This document shows, piece by piece, positions 11,484 through 21,338 of a stretch of 64,000 nucleotides of DNA; the first letter of the stretch is position 1; each line of letters opens with the position of its first letter. Origin of the DNA: Lonsdalea iberica. GTDB lineage: Bacteria; Pseudomonadota; Gammaproteobacteria; Enterobacterales; Enterobacteriaceae. A program made the position numbers and the translations under genes. Below the pieces are notes generated by a model. That model was given only the letters and a program-made list of their open reading frames with translations. It did no database searches and was not told the DNA's origin. Where the stretch lies: positions 19,394-83,393 of the forward strand of contig NZ_LUTP01000015.1 in assembly GCF_002111585.1 (NCBI RefSeq), given 5' to 3'.

Positions 11484-14153
11484 TTACTCATATTGTTGGC
11501 CACCTTGCTGTAGTAATGCACTGACAAAACGTTCAATCTGTTGAAGGTTATCCTTTATCTGCACACTATCCTGCGAGGTTATTAGTTGTTCCAGGACTTC
11601 ACACAATTGTTTGCCCGGATGCAGATTCAGCATGGCAAACACGCCTTTGAGCCGGTGGGCTGTCTGAGCCAGTGACACAAAATCGCCACCTTGGATTTCA
11701 GTATACAGCCTGTTCATATCCTCCGGTACTGTCTCTACGAACAGTGAAAAGTAATCGCTGCTGCGCAGTTGGCGAGCGTAAAAACCGATGTCGTCATCCG
11801 TTGCCGGATGGCTGTCGTCGGTTGACGTTTCCAACTGCTGTTCGATCAGTTTTAGCAGAGCATCCAGCATCAGCGGGCTGATGTTGTAGCTGGTGCGCAG
11901 CCGCCGCTTGCCCAGAGAAACGCATTGGGTATCTTCTCCGGTCACTAACAGCGTGTCGTCTGCGACTTTTCCTGCGTTGTCCGTAATCGTAAGGTCCGCT
12001 TCCTGATTAATCAGTCGTTCGTCATAAATGACGAAGTCCGCACCCCACTGGCTGACCATGCGGCTAACTATCTGCCGTACTTCATCCGAGGTGATATCCA
12101 GTAACACCGTAATACCATCCAGCAGCTTTTCCTCTTCCTCCTTCGGAAGCTCGACGGGGTCCATTTTCAGCGTCAGCGTATATTGCGTACCTAAATCCGG
12201 CAGTCGGTTGATTTGCAATTGACCGCCCAGTTTGTGGCAAAGCTGCTGACATAAAAATAAGGTTAATCCGGAATTTTGGCTGAATCGATCAGAAAGCGCC
12301 GGCGCGGCGAACGGATGCTGTACATTATCGAGTTCTTCGACGGAAACATCTGTACCCGTATCGTTAATTTGTATGACCAATTGTCCTGAAGACTTTCCAG
12401 GGTGTTTTAGCGTCAGCGTAATTTTGCCGTAGTCCGTATTGGTAACGGTATAATCCATTAATAAAGAAAGCGTTTTCTTTAATAACTCACCGTCGCCAAG
12501 ATAGGTCTGTCGAATATCCAGCTGGTAATGATTAAACAGGCTGATTCCTTTCTGCTGGATGCGAGGCAATATTGTCAGCAGTAAATCGTCGACGAGCGCG
12601 AGCGGCGAAAAAGGCGCGTACGCCATTTCCCACTCGTCGGTTTCCAACTGAGCCTGCAGAGCGATATTTTCCATCAGGCTCAGGGCGCAGGCGGCCTCGC
12701 TGATCAGCAGTTGCAGCGACTGCTGCCGTTCGTCCTGCGTCTGCTCGTTGCGCAACGACAGCGCCAGCTGATGCACGGCGCTGAGCGGTTGTTTGAACTC
12801 TTCGCTCAGGTTATGGAACAACTGCTTACGCACGGCGATGTTCTTGTCAAACTCCTGCTGCGCCAGCTGTAGTTTCTTGTTGATGACGATTTCCTGCTCT
12901 TGTTCGCGTAGTAAAAACAGGCAGTAGTCCGGCACGAACAGGCTGTAGAACAGCCTCACTTCATACATCTCGTTATCGACGGTCGCCTGAATCACGCCCT
13001 GATGCTCTTCCGCCAGCGTCGCAATTTTCTTCAGACTCAGGTGAGGATACAGGCGTTCCGCCAGCGCGTTCGCCACCACCACTTTATTGACGCTGAAGTC
13101 ATAGACCAACACGCCCACCGGCAGGTGACCGATGATTTCGGTGTACATGTTCTGCTGCTTCTTCAGCCGGTACGACAGGTCTTCCCGGGGACGGGAAAAG
13201 TGGCGTCGAAAAGCGTAAAAACCCATCAGTGCGATTAGCAGCAGCGCCAGATTGAGCAATATCATCCAGACATTGGTGCGCAGCATGTCTGCTACGAGAC
13301 GGTCCAGCGGGATGCTATAGACCATTTTCAGCGGCGCGTTAGTCAGCTGGGCGGACACTTCCACCATCGTGCCTTCCAGGCGGACATCGGTCGGCGTTTC
13401 ATTATCGGTGCCGGTTTCCATGCTCATCGGCAGCGTTTGCTGACGCAGCATGAGATTTTCCCGCTCCATGTTGCGCGGGATTAAATCATTGATCGACAGG
13501 TCGAAGGCAATCACGGTCGCGAGATGCCCCGGTTGGTTGAAGGTAGTGCGCAGGGTGAAATAGTAGTTGTTATAAAAGCGCAGCTTGCGCAACGGCGAGA
13601 AGCTTTCGCGTTCATCCAGCGCATTCGCCTGCTGTAGCATTTCCGCCTTGCGGGCTTCAATCAGCGCGGCGATATAGCTGCCGCGAAACTGGGAAGAGAC
13701 GTCCTTCAGCGGTTGGGTGGAGATCATCGTCAGGCTGTTATCGGTGCCGTTGAGATAGTACATCGAAAATACGTCGGTCTTCGCGCCCCACAGTATGTCC
13801 AGGTACTGCGAAATTTTGTGCATCGAGTAGAGGGTGCTCTTCTCGTGCTGGCCGAAGATCAACGTATCGGTTTTCTGACCGCGCTGCTCGACGTAAAACA
13901 CGTTCGGCACCAGCGTAATGACGTTTAACGCGCCTTCGGTCGGGGGCGGGGCGTCCACGAGCAGATTTTTATAAATCTGGTCGGTAAAAAAGCGATAAGT
14001 GTCGATCCGCTTCTGCATGCTTTCAGCGATATCGGTCAGAGCATACTTCTTCTCCGTCATCCAGCCGTTGATGTAGTTGTAGCTGAACGCCCCGAACACC
14101 AGCAGCAGCAGTAAAACAAACAGAGAGAAATAACGCATGATGATGGCGGGCAT
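11484..14153 (-). CDS. rcsD: Phosphotransferase RcsD
   Basis: Inner-membrane histidine phosphotransfer protein between RcsC and RcsB. Two membrane helices (about residues 7-28 and 288-314) flank a periplasmic domain. A PAS-like and degenerate kinase-like region follows; it lacks a proper H-box acceptor. The C-terminal HPt domain holds the active His in LAQTAHRLKGVFAM (about residue 833). Length 889 from the chosen ATG at 14153, which has GGAG 10 nt upstream; a TTG at 14162 in the same frame sits too close to that GGAG. E. coli RcsD has 890 residues. The gene begins 5 nt after the stop of the MFS gene, so it may be cotranscribed with it. Confidence 0.95.
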   Translation of the reverse strand: MPAIIMRYFSLFVLLLLLVFGAFSYNYINGWMTEKKYALTDIAESMQKRIDTYRFFTDQIYKNLLVDAPPPTEGALNVITLVPNVFYVEQRGQKTDTLIFGQHEKSTLYSMHKISQYLDILWGAKTDVFSMYYLNGTDNSLTMISTQPLKDVSSQFRGSYIAALIEARKAEMLQQANALDERESFSPLRKLRFYNNYYFTLRTTFNQPGHLATVIAFDLSINDLIPRNMERENLMLRQQTLPMSMETGTDNETPTDVRLEGTMVEVSAQLTNAPLKMVYSIPLDRLVADMLRTNVWMILLNLALLLIALMGFYAFRRHFSRPREDLSYRLKKQQNMYTEIIGHLPVGVLVYDFSVNKVVVANALAERLYPHLSLKKIATLAEEHQGVIQATVDNEMYEVRLFYSLFVPDYCLFLLREQEQEIVINKKLQLAQQEFDKNIAVRKQLFHNLSEEFKQPLSAVHQLALSLRNEQTQDERQQSLQLLISEAACALSLMENIALQAQLETDEWEMAYAPFSPLALVDDLLLTILPRIQQKGISLFNHYQLDIRQTYLGDGELLKKTLSLLMDYTVTNTDYGKITLTLKHPGKSSGQLVIQINDTGTDVSVEELDNVQHPFAAPALSDRFSQNSGLTLFLCQQLCHKLGGQLQINRLPDLGTQYTLTLKMDPVELPKEEEEKLLDGITVLLDITSDEVRQIVSRMVSQWGADFVIYDERLINQEADLTITDNAGKVADDTLLVTGEDTQCVSLGKRRLRTSYNISPLMLDALLKLIEQQLETSTDDSHPATDDDIGFYARQLRSSDYFSLFVETVPEDMNRLYTEIQGGDFVSLAQTAHRLKGVFAMLNLHPGKQLCEVLEQLITSQDSVQIKDNLQQIERFVSALLQQGGQQYE

Positions 14154-14158
14154 GTCAA

Positions 14159-15340
14159 TCAATCTCCAGACGAACGGATGATGGCGCGAGAGCTGGCGCA
14201 GACGGCCAGCAACAACATAACGATCACGCCCAGCGCCAGCGACAGGCTGCTGACCTGGGCGACAAATCCTAACAGCGTCGGACCAAGCAGAGAACCGGCA
14301 TAGCCCATCGTGGTAATGGATGCGAGAGCCAGATGCGGCGGCATCATCGTCTGATTACCGGCGGTAGTAAACAGGATGGGCACGACGTTGGCCGCGCCAA
14401 GACCGACTAACGCAAAGCCGCCGATGGCGGTGAAGGGATTATCGATGGTAATCGTCATCAGCAGTCCCGCCGCGGCGCATAGGCTTCCGCCGGCGATGAC
14501 GGCAAAGCGGCCAAGACGGTTGACCACCCGATCGCCATAGAGCCGCCCCAGCGTCATCGTAATGGAAAAGGCGGCGAAGCCGATACCCGCCTGACGCGCA
14601 TCGATGCCGCGAAATGCAGTCAGATACAGCGCGCCCCAGTCCAGAACGGCGCCCTCAGTCAGAAACATGATGAAGCACAGAATGCCGATGAACAGCACCC
14701 ATCCTCGAGGTATCGCCAGTAAAGGCCCCCCGCCGGCCCGCGACGTGGCGCGCACCATATGGCGCTGGGACCAGAACAGCGGGAGCCAGATCAGTAACGC
14801 CATCGCCACTGTCGCCAGCAAGGGCGACAGTCCTAGCCACAGCAGCAGGCTGATGCAGCCAGCGCCGACGATCCCGCCAACGCTATAAAAGCCGTGAAAG
14901 CTGGACATCAGGGCCCGTTGACAGGCGCGCTCCACCTCAACGGCCTGGACGTTGATGGCGACATCCATCAATCCCAGCATCGCGCCCAGCAAAGCCAGCA
15001 TCAGCGCCATCACCGGAAACGTTTCAGGCAAAGTTAATATCGGCAGCAGCACGCACAGCGCCGTGCCGGAGGCGAAAATGACCCGTCGGCAGCTAAACCG
15101 GGCCGTCAGAAACCCGGCCATCGGCATGGAGATGAGCGAGCCGATGCCGATGCACAATAGCAGCACGCCGAGCGTGGCGTCGTTGATATCCAGCCGATGC
15201 TTGGTATAAGGCACTAGCGGCGCCCAACAGGATATGGCCGTGCCGGAGATCAAAAAACCAATTCGTGTGGCGACCTGAACGGCTTTATCCGCCAGGGGAG
15301 AATCGAGGGAACAGGGCTTGGTGCCGACGGTTGAATGCAT
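14159..15340 (-). CDS. MFS transporter, YbjJ-like
   Basis: Twelve-helix inner-membrane carrier of the major facilitator superfamily (393 residues). It resembles E. coli YbjJ in layout: GSLISMPMAGFLTARF in the loop 2-3 region, MDVAINVQAVEVER in helix 4-5, a conserved SSFHGFYSVGGIVGAG, and LTEGAVLDWGALYL at the start of the second half. The substrate cannot be told from sequence. The start is an ATG. The stop is 5 nt before the rcsD ATG and no terminator is seen between them, so read-through into rcsD-rcsB is likely. In E. coli the porin gene ompC and micF lie upstream of rcsD; here this transporter takes that place. Confidence 0.9.
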   Translation of the reverse strand: MHSTVGTKPCSLDSPLADKAVQVATRIGFLISGTAISCWAPLVPYTKHRLDINDATLGVLLLCIGIGSLISMPMAGFLTARFSCRRVIFASGTALCVLLPILTLPETFPVMALMLALLGAMLGLMDVAINVQAVEVERACQRALMSSFHGFYSVGGIVGAGCISLLLWLGLSPLLATVAMALLIWLPLFWSQRHMVRATSRAGGGPLLAIPRGWVLFIGILCFIMFLTEGAVLDWGALYLTAFRGIDARQAGIGFAAFSITMTLGRLYGDRVVNRLGRFAVIAGGSLCAAAGLLMTITIDNPFTAIGGFALVGLGAANVVPILFTTAGNQTMMPPHLALASITTMGYAGSLLGPTLLGFVAQVSSLSLALGVIVMLLLAVCASSRAIIRSSGD

Positions 15341-15621
15341 GAGAGACAGAGACCGCGTCTGGAATCAGAAATATGGGTTACTTTTACCATAACTCGGGCC
15401 TTTTATCGAAAGGGGATCTGCTTTTCCTCTCTGATATGTCGTCTTTTTCAGGTGGCGATTACGCGCCTAAATAGGTTCAACGGCAGCCTGCCTCAGGGGG
15501 ACGTTAGGGCGATAAAAACGGGCGAGCAGCAGACAATCTTCGTCCAAAAGGCTCCCGGCGTTTTTTTTCCAGAACTGCCCCCGTATAATCCCACACTTTC
15601 AGTTAGGATACCGGGGGCGAC

Positions 15622-16947
15622 GTGAAGCAACTTTCAGGCCTGTTGCAGCGTATGGAACGGGCGCTCGGAGCGCCGTTGCCAGATAAGGCGGGCTTTCGCA
15701 CTTTCACGCTGTCGGCGGAAAGAAGGGAAGATGCAGAACTGACGGCCTGGCTGGCCGCTCAGACGTTGTATCCGCAGTTTTACTGGCAGCACCGGCGAGA
15801 TCCGGAAGAGGCCGCTGCATGCGGCGCTGTCTGTACCTTTGCTTCCGCCTCTGAAGCTGAAGCCTTTCTGCAACGCGAGGATCTCGATGATGACGTGCGG
15901 CTGTGGGGGTTGAACGCTTTCGGTTACCCCACCTTGGCTCAGGCGGAGCCTCTCGACGGCTATCTGTTTTTACCGCGGATTACGCTGTTGCGTCAGAGCG
16001 AACGCATCGTGCTGCGTGTCAATCTTTTCAGCGCCGTCTCGTTGCGTCAGGATGCTGACAACGCGTTGAAGGCGCTGCGTCAGTTGTCAATGGCGCATCC
16101 GTTGCCGCCGTTAGCGGCGACCGTCAAACTCACGGCGCACCATCCCGAAAAACAGCCATGGACCGATCTTATCGCGCAGGCGTTGGCGGAGATTGAGGCC
16201 GGAGCTTTGCAAAAGGTGGTCTTGGCGAGGACGACCCGGTTGACGCTGGATCGTCCGCTGGCGGCAGCTGCCCTGATGGCGGCCAGCCGCGCGATCAATC
16301 ATGACTGCTACCACTTCATGCTGGTTTTCACGCCGCAACGCGCCTTCCTGGGCTCCAGCCCCGAGCGACTCTACCGCCGTGAGGGAAATCGTCTGGAGAC
16401 CGAAGCGTTGGCCGGCACCGTCGCCAACGATCTCGACGATCGGCGTGCCGACGAGCTGGCGCAGTGGCTCATGCAGGACGCCAAAAATCAGAACGAGAAC
16501 CAGCTGGTGGTAGACGATATCCGCCAGCGTTTATCTCAGGCCGCGACGGCGTTGGAAGTCATGCCGCTGGAAACCATCCGTTTGCGTAAGGTGCAACATC
16601 TGCGCCGATCGATCCGCGCGGAACTGCACGAAGCTAAAGATCGTGCTTGTTTGCAGCTGTTACAGCCGACGGCGGCGGTGGCGGGGCTGCCTCGCGCCGC
16701 CGCCCGAGACTATCTCGCGTGCTACGAACCGTTCGATCGCGGCTGGTACGCCGGATCGGCCGGTTACCTGTCACGTCAGATATCGGAGTTCTGCGTTTCC
16801 CTGCGTTCGGCGGATGTCGAAGGGGATCGCCTGACGTTATATGCCGGCGCGGGAATTGTCGCCGGTTCGGATCCACAGCAAGAGTGGCAGGAGCTGGATA
16901 CCAAGGCGGCGGGCCTCAAATCGCTGCTGGACAGCGACATGTCATAG
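15622..16947 (+). CDS. menF: Isochorismate synthase MenF
   Basis: Converts chorismate to isochorismate, the first step of menaquinone synthesis. It is an anthranilate synthase component I-like chorismate-binding enzyme. Visible landmarks are the general-base lysine (Lys198) in KVVLARTT, the RTEALAGTVAN-like segment (LETEALAGTVAN), LRKVQHLRR, and the C-terminal YAGAGIVAGSDP. Length 441 (E. coli 431). The start codon is GTG; the upstream AGGATACCGGGGGCGA provides a plausible but loose ribosome binding site. It heads the men cluster and is separated from menD by 107 bp containing an inverted repeat. Confidence 0.95.
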   Translation: MKQLSGLLQRMERALGAPLPDKAGFRTFTLSAERREDAELTAWLAAQTLYPQFYWQHRRDPEEAAACGAVCTFASASEAEAFLQREDLDDDVRLWGLNAFGYPTLAQAEPLDGYLFLPRITLLRQSERIVLRVNLFSAVSLRQDADNALKALRQLSMAHPLPPLAATVKLTAHHPEKQPWTDLIAQALAEIEAGALQKVVLARTTRLTLDRPLAAAALMAASRAINHDCYHFMLVFTPQRAFLGSSPERLYRREGNRLETEALAGTVANDLDDRRADELAQWLMQDAKNQNENQLVVDDIRQRLSQAATALEVMPLETIRLRKVQHLRRSIRAELHEAKDRACLQLLQPTAAVAGLPRAAARDYLACYEPFDRGWYAGSAGYLSRQISEFCVSLRSADVEGDRLTLYAGAGIVAGSDPQQEWQELDTKAAGLKSLLDSDMS

Positions 16948-17010
16948 TTTTGTTTTATGTTTGTTGTGCCTGCTAAGGGTTTACATCAAAGTTGTCGACA
17001 TAAAACAAAA
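16948..17010. repeat. 13-bp perfect inverted repeat between menF and menD
   Basis: TTTTGTTTTATGT (16948-16960) and ACATAAAACAAAA (16998-17010) are exact reverse complements separated by 37 nt. The left arm starts directly after the menF stop; the right arm abuts TATAAT (17011-17016), a possible -10 of an internal menD promoter. The arms are very AT-rich in an otherwise GC-rich operon. Confidence 0.6.
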
Positions 17011-17054
17011 TATAATTATTGCTACAACCCGCAACCAGAGTTGTTGAGTCGACC

Positions 17055-18737
17055 ATGTCCACGAATGTATTTAATCGCCGCTGGGCGACAGTTCTGCTGG
17101 AAACGCTAACCCGGCATGGCGTATGCCATGTCTGCATCGCGCCCGGCTCCCGCTCGACGCCGCTCACGCTCGCCGCGGCGGAGCACCCGGCGCTCACCTG
17201 CCATACCCACTTCGATGAACGCGGACTCGGGCATCTGGCGTTGGGGCTGGCAAAGTCCTCCAGACAGGCGGTTGCGGTGATCGTGACGTCGGGAACGGCG
17301 GCGGCGAACCTGTATCCGGCGATCATTGAAGCCGGTCTGACCGGCGAAAAACTGGTGGTGCTGACGGCCGATCGTCCGCCGGAGCTCATCGACTGCGGCG
17401 CAAATCAGGCTATTCGCCAACCCGGTATGTTCGCCTCTCACCCTACACTTACGCTGGCGCTTCCCCGGCCGACCCCGGATATCTCAGCTCGCTGGCTGGT
17501 CTCCGCCGTTGACGATGTGGTCGGACGCTTGACACATGGCGCGCTGCATATCAATTGTCCGTTCGCCGAGCCGTTGTACGGCGCGGATGATCCTGAGGCG
17601 TATCAATCCTGGTTGCAGACGTTGGGCTCATGGTGGCGTGAATCATCGCCGTGGCTGCTGACGGATCAATCTGCATCGCGCAGCGAGGCGCAGCCCGACT
17701 GGTCGGCATGGCGTCAAAAACGCGGCGTGGTCATCGCCGGTCGCGTACCGGCCGAGAGCGGGGAGGCCATCGCTCGATGGGCTGAACAACTGGGCTGGCC
17801 ATTGCTTGGCGACGTGCTCTCCCAAACCGGTCAGCCATTGCCCCACGCGGATCTGTGGCTGGCGCATCCCGAGGCTGGTGGCCTGCTGCAGGCCGAGATT
17901 GTCATCCAGTTCGGCGCCGGTTTGACTGGTAAGCGGCTCTTGCAGTGGCAGGCGGCCATTCAGCCGCAGGCGTATTGGCTGGTAGACCCGCTGCCCGGCC
18001 GTCTGGACCCGGCCCAACATCGCGGGCGTCGGTTGGTTGCGTCTATCGCCGACTGGCTCATCGCGCATCCTCCAGAGCCTGAAGCTACCCAACCGTGGGC
18101 TGCTGAATTGTCCGCGTGCGTTGACCGCATTGGCGCGCAGGTGGATGCCCGACTGGCGGTCGGATTTGGCGAAGCGCAGCTGGCTCACCGGCTGCCCGTG
18201 CTGTTGCCTAAAGAAGGGCAGCTTTTTCTGGGCAACAGTCTGACGATCCGCCTGGTGGATGCGTTGGCCCGGTTGCCTGCGGGCTATCCGGTGTACGCCA
18301 ATCGCGGCGCCAGCGGCATCGACGGTCTGGTGTCCACGCTGGCCGGCGTGCAGCGCGCTAACGCGCGTCCCATGCTGGCGGTGATTGGCGATCTGTCCGC
18401 GCTCTATGACGTCAATGCGCTCGCGCTTCTGCGTCAACCTCCCGCGCCGTTGGTACTGATCGTGGTGAATAATAACGGCGGCCAGATTTTCTCTTTGTTG
18501 CCGACGCCCGAGCAGGCGCGCGAAACATTCTATTGTATGCCGCAGCAGGTGGAGTTTAGCCACGCCGCCGCGCTGTTCGGCCTGCGTTTCGTCCGTGCGA
18601 CGAACTGGCGCAAAGTGGTTGATGCCGCATCCGATGGGTTTAAGCAGCCGGGGACGACGCTGTTGGAAGTGGCGGTGTCGCCGAAAGCCGGGGCGGAGTG
18701 CCTGCAACGGCTGTTGTCCGAGGTCGCCACATGGTGA
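17055..18737 (+). CDS. menD: SEPHCHC synthase MenD
   Basis: Thiamine-diphosphate enzyme that joins 2-oxoglutarate and isochorismate to give SEPHCHC (second step of menaquinone synthesis). The N-terminal pyrimidine-binding domain shows [15 protein letters not shown] and [15 protein letters not shown]; the C-terminal ThDP-binding motif runs from [12 protein letters not shown] to [11 protein letters not shown] chose the ATG at 17055 ([11 protein letters not shown]), which aligns with the E. coli start and gives 560 residues (E. coli 556); the frame is open upstream from a TTG at 17019. The last codons overlap menH. Confidence 0.96.
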   Translation: MSTNVFNRRWATVLLETLTRHGVCHVCIAPGSRSTPLTLAAAEHPALTCHTHFDERGLGHLALGLAKSSRQAVAVIVTSGTAAANLYPAIIEAGLTGEKLVVLTADRPPELIDCGANQAIRQPGMFASHPTLTLALPRPTPDISARWLVSAVDDVVGRLTHGALHINCPFAEPLYGADDPEAYQSWLQTLGSWWRESSPWLLTDQSASRSEAQPDWSAWRQKRGVVIAGRVPAESGEAIARWAEQLGWPLLGDVLSQTGQPLPHADLWLAHPEAGGLLQAEIVIQFGAGLTGKRLLQWQAAIQPQAYWLVDPLPGRLDPAQHRGRRLVASIADWLIAHPPEPEATQPWAAELSACVDRIGAQVDARLAVGFGEAQLAHRLPVLLPKEGQLFLGNSLTIRLVDALARLPAGYPVYANRGASGIDGLVSTLAGVQRANARPMLAVIGDLSALYDVNALALLRQPPAPLVLIVVNNNGGQIFSLLPTPEQARETFYCMPQQVEFSHAAALFGLRFVRATNWRKVVDAASDGFKQPGTTLLEVAVSPKAGAECLQRLLSEVATW

Positions 18738-19507
18738 TGCGCGCGCGCTGCCTTCCACAAGGCGAGCCGGGGCTGCCGTGGCTGGTGTTACTCCACGGTC
18801 TGCTCGGCAGCGGCGAAGACTGGCTCCCCATCCTTCCTTTCCTCAACGATCGCCCTGTGTTGCTGGTCGATCTGCCGGGCCACGGTGACGCCCGTCATCA
18901 GTCCGCCGAGGGATTCGACGATGTCAGCCATCAGCTCACTGCACTGCTGGCGGAGAAGGGCATCCGCGACTACTGGCTGCTGGGCTATTCGCTCGGTGGT
19001 CGTATCGCCATGTTCCATGCCTGTCACGGCGAGACCTCGGGGCTACGTGGTTTGCTGGTGGAAGGCGGGCATCCTGGCCTGGCTGCGGCGGGTGAGCGTG
19101 AGGCGCGGGCGCTGCATGATGCCCGCTGGGCGCGCCGTTTTAGGGAGGAGCCGCTGGCACAGGCGTTGGCGGACTGGTATCAACAGCCCGTCTTCGCGGA
19201 CCTGACCACCGCGCAGCGGCAGGCGTTGATACAGCGGCGCAGCAATAACGACGGCGAGGCGGTAGCCAGAATGCTGATCGCGACTTCGTTGGCGCGTCAG
19301 CCGAACCTTACCGCGCCGCTGCAACAACTGTCGGTGCCGTTTGGCTATTTGTGCGGCGAGCGCGACATCAAGTTTCAGACGCTAGCGCGGCAGGCTGCTT
19401 TGCCGCTGCTGAGCGTGGCCGACTGCGGCCATAATGCCCATCAGGCGAATCCGGCCGGCTATGCGGCGCGGATCCGTTCATTGATTTCCCATCCCGTAAA
19501 GGAATAA
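18731..19507 (+). CDS. menH: SHCHC synthase MenH
   Basis: Alpha/beta-hydrolase that eliminates pyruvate from SEPHCHC to give SHCHC. The nucleophile serine is in the elbow GYSLGGR; the acid and base sites are in YLCGERD and DCGHNAHQ. I chose the ATG at 18731, with GAGG 7 nt upstream, which overlaps the end of menD by 7 nt; a second ATG at 18737 is possible. Length 258 (E. coli 252). The overlap implies translational coupling. Confidence 0.94.
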   Translation: MVMRARCLPQGEPGLPWLVLLHGLLGSGEDWLPILPFLNDRPVLLVDLPGHGDARHQSAEGFDDVSHQLTALLAEKGIRDYWLLGYSLGGRIAMFHACHGETSGLRGLLVEGGHPGLAAAGEREARALHDARWARRFREEPLAQALADWYQQPVFADLTTAQRQALIQRRSNNDGEAVARMLIATSLARQPNLTAPLQQLSVPFGYLCGERDIKFQTLARQAALPLLSVADCGHNAHQANPAGYAARIRSLISHPVKE

Positions 19508-19512
19508 ACCCT

Positions 19513-20370
19513 ATGCTGTATCCGAATGAAGACCTGCTGTACGCCCCCACCGAATGGCACGATTGCAGCGGTGATTTTGTCGATATTCTTTACCACAAGT
19601 CGGCTGACGGCATTGCCAAAATCACCATCAACCGTCCCCAGGTACGTAACGCCTTTCGCCCGCTGACGGTCAAGGAGATGCTTCAGGCGCTGGATAACGC
19701 GCGCCATGATGACGGCATCGGCGTGATCATCCTGACGGGCGCAGGCGACAAGGCGTTCTGCTCCGGCGGCGACCAAAAAGTCCGCGGCGACTACGGCGGC
19801 TATCAGGACGACAGCGGCGTACACCACCTGAACGTGCTCGACTTCCAGCGTCAGATCCGTACCTGTCCGAAACCGGTGATCGCGATGGTGGCGGGTTACT
19901 CCATCGGCGGCGGCCATGTGCTGCATATGATGTGCGACCTGACCGTGGCGGCGGAAAATGCCATCTTCGGTCAGACCGGTCCGCGTGTCGGCTCCTTCGA
20001 CGGCGGCTGGGGCGCTTCTTACATGGCGCGCATCGTCGGTCAGAAAAAAGCGCGGGAAATTTGGTTCCTGTGCCGCCAGTACGACGCGCAGCAGGCGCTG
20101 GATATGGGGTTGGTTAACACCGTCGTCCCGCTGGCAGATCTGGAAAAAGAGACGGTGCGCTGGTGCCGCGAAATGTTGCAAAACAGCCCAATGGCGCTGC
20201 GTTGCCTGAAAGCGGCGCTCAACGCCGACTGCGACGGCCAGGCGGGATTGCAGGAACTGGCGGGCAACGCCACCATGCTGTTCTACATGACCGACGAAGG
20301 GCAGGAAGGGCGCAACGCCTTCAATGAAAAACGCCAGCCTGACTTCAGCAAGTTCCGGCGGAATCCGTAA
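19513..20370 (+). CDS. menB: 1,4-dihydroxy-2-naphthoyl-CoA synthase MenB
   Basis: Crotonase-fold enzyme that closes the second ring of the naphthoquinone from o-succinylbenzoyl-CoA. It has exactly the E. coli length (285). Crotonase features are visible: [15 protein letters not shown], the oxyanion segment [23 protein letters not shown], and [12 protein letters not shown]. The ATG at 19513 follows AAGGA. Its stop TAA overlaps the menC ATG. Confidence 0.98.
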   Translation: MLYPNEDLLYAPTEWHDCSGDFVDILYHKSADGIAKITINRPQVRNAFRPLTVKEMLQALDNARHDDGIGVIILTGAGDKAFCSGGDQKVRGDYGGYQDDSGVHHLNVLDFQRQIRTCPKPVIAMVAGYSIGGGHVLHMMCDLTVAAENAIFGQTGPRVGSFDGGWGASYMARIVGQKKAREIWFLCRQYDAQQALDMGLVNTVVPLADLEKETVRWCREMLQNSPMALRCLKAALNADCDGQAGLQELAGNATMLFYMTDEGQEGRNAFNEKRQPDFSKFRRNP

Positions 20371-21338
20371 TGCGCCGGGCGAGGCTCTACCGTTACAGCG
20401 TTCCTATGGACGCCGGGGTGGTGCTGCGCAATCAGCGGCTCAAAACCCGCGATGGTCTGATCGTACAGCTGTGCGACGGCGAACGCGTGGGGTGGGGCGA
20501 GATCGCCCCCCTGCCGCAGTTCAGCGTTGAAACGCTGGGCGACGCGGAGACGGTCGTCCGTGAGTCATTGCGGCGCTGGGTGAACGGTGATGCGCTTGAG
20601 GAAACCGGCGTGCCGTCGGTCGACTTCGGCCTCAGCTTCGCCGACGCGGAGCTCTCCGGTTTGCTGCCACAGGACGCCGACTACCGTAAAGCGCCGCTGT
20701 GCAGCGGCGATCCGGATGAGCTGTTCGCGATGTTGCAGGGGCTGCCGAATCCGGTGGCGAAAGTGAAGGTCGGGCTGTACGAAGCCGTGCGGGACGGCAT
20801 GATCGTCAACCTGTTGCTGGATGCTCTGCCGCAGCTCTCCCTGCGTCTGGACGCCAACCGCAGCTGGACGCGGGCCAAAGCCGATGGTTTTGCGCGCTAC
20901 GTCGATCCGGCGGTGCGATCCCGCATCGCTTTTCTGGAAGAACCGTGCAAAACCCGCGAGGAATCGCGGGCCTTCGCGCGTGATACCGGTATCGCTATCG
21001 CCTGGGACGAGAGTGTGCGTGAGCCGGACTTCCGCGTGGAATCCGAGCCGGGGGTGAGCGCCATCATCATCAAACCGACGCTGGTCGGCAGCCTGAGTCG
21101 CTGTCGACAACTGGTCGCAGAGACGCATCGGGCAGGTCTGACGGCCGTAATCAGCTCCAGCATTGAATCGAGTCTTGGCCTGACGCAGCTGGCGCGACTG
21201 GCGCATTGGCTAACGCCAGAGGCAATCCCCGGCTTGGATACGCTGGATTTGATGCAGGCGCAGGTATTAAGGGCATGGCCGGACAGCCCGTTGCCGCAGC
21301 TCCACGCTGAACAGTTGGACGAACTATGGCGGTCATAG
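20370..21338 (+). CDS. menC: o-Succinylbenzoate synthase MenC
   Basis: Enolase-superfamily dehydratase that converts SHCHC to o-succinylbenzoate. The Mg-binding and catalytic residues are in place: lysines in AKVKVG, Asp in LRLDANRSW, Glu in FLEEPCK, Asp in AWDES, Lys in IIIKPTLVG. Length 322 (E. coli 320). The ATG overlaps the last base of the menB stop, and the 3' end overlaps menE by 13 nt. Confidence 0.96.
   Translation: MRRARLYRYSVPMDAGVVLRNQRLKTRDGLIVQLCDGERVGWGEIAPLPQFSVETLGDAETVVRESLRRWVNGDALEETGVPSVDFGLSFADAELSGLLPQDADYRKAPLCSGDPDELFAMLQGLPNPVAKVKVGLYEAVRDGMIVNLLLDALPQLSLRLDANRSWTRAKADGFARYVDPAVRSRIAFLEEPCKTREESRAFARDTGIAIAWDESVREPDFRVESEPGVSAIIIKPTLVGSLSRCRQLVAETHRAGLTAVISSSIESSLGLTQLARLAHWLTPEAIPGLDTLDLMQAQVLRAWPDSPLPQLHAEQLDELWRS

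Noticed and set aside
15335..15625. 96-codon frame between the MFS gene and menF
   Set aside because: It crosses the menF ribosome binding region and overlaps both neighbours; no sign of a real product.
17643..18758. 371-codon open frame antisense to menD
   Set aside because: It lies entirely against menD and the start of menH, is rich in Arg, Gln and His, and has no recognisable domain.
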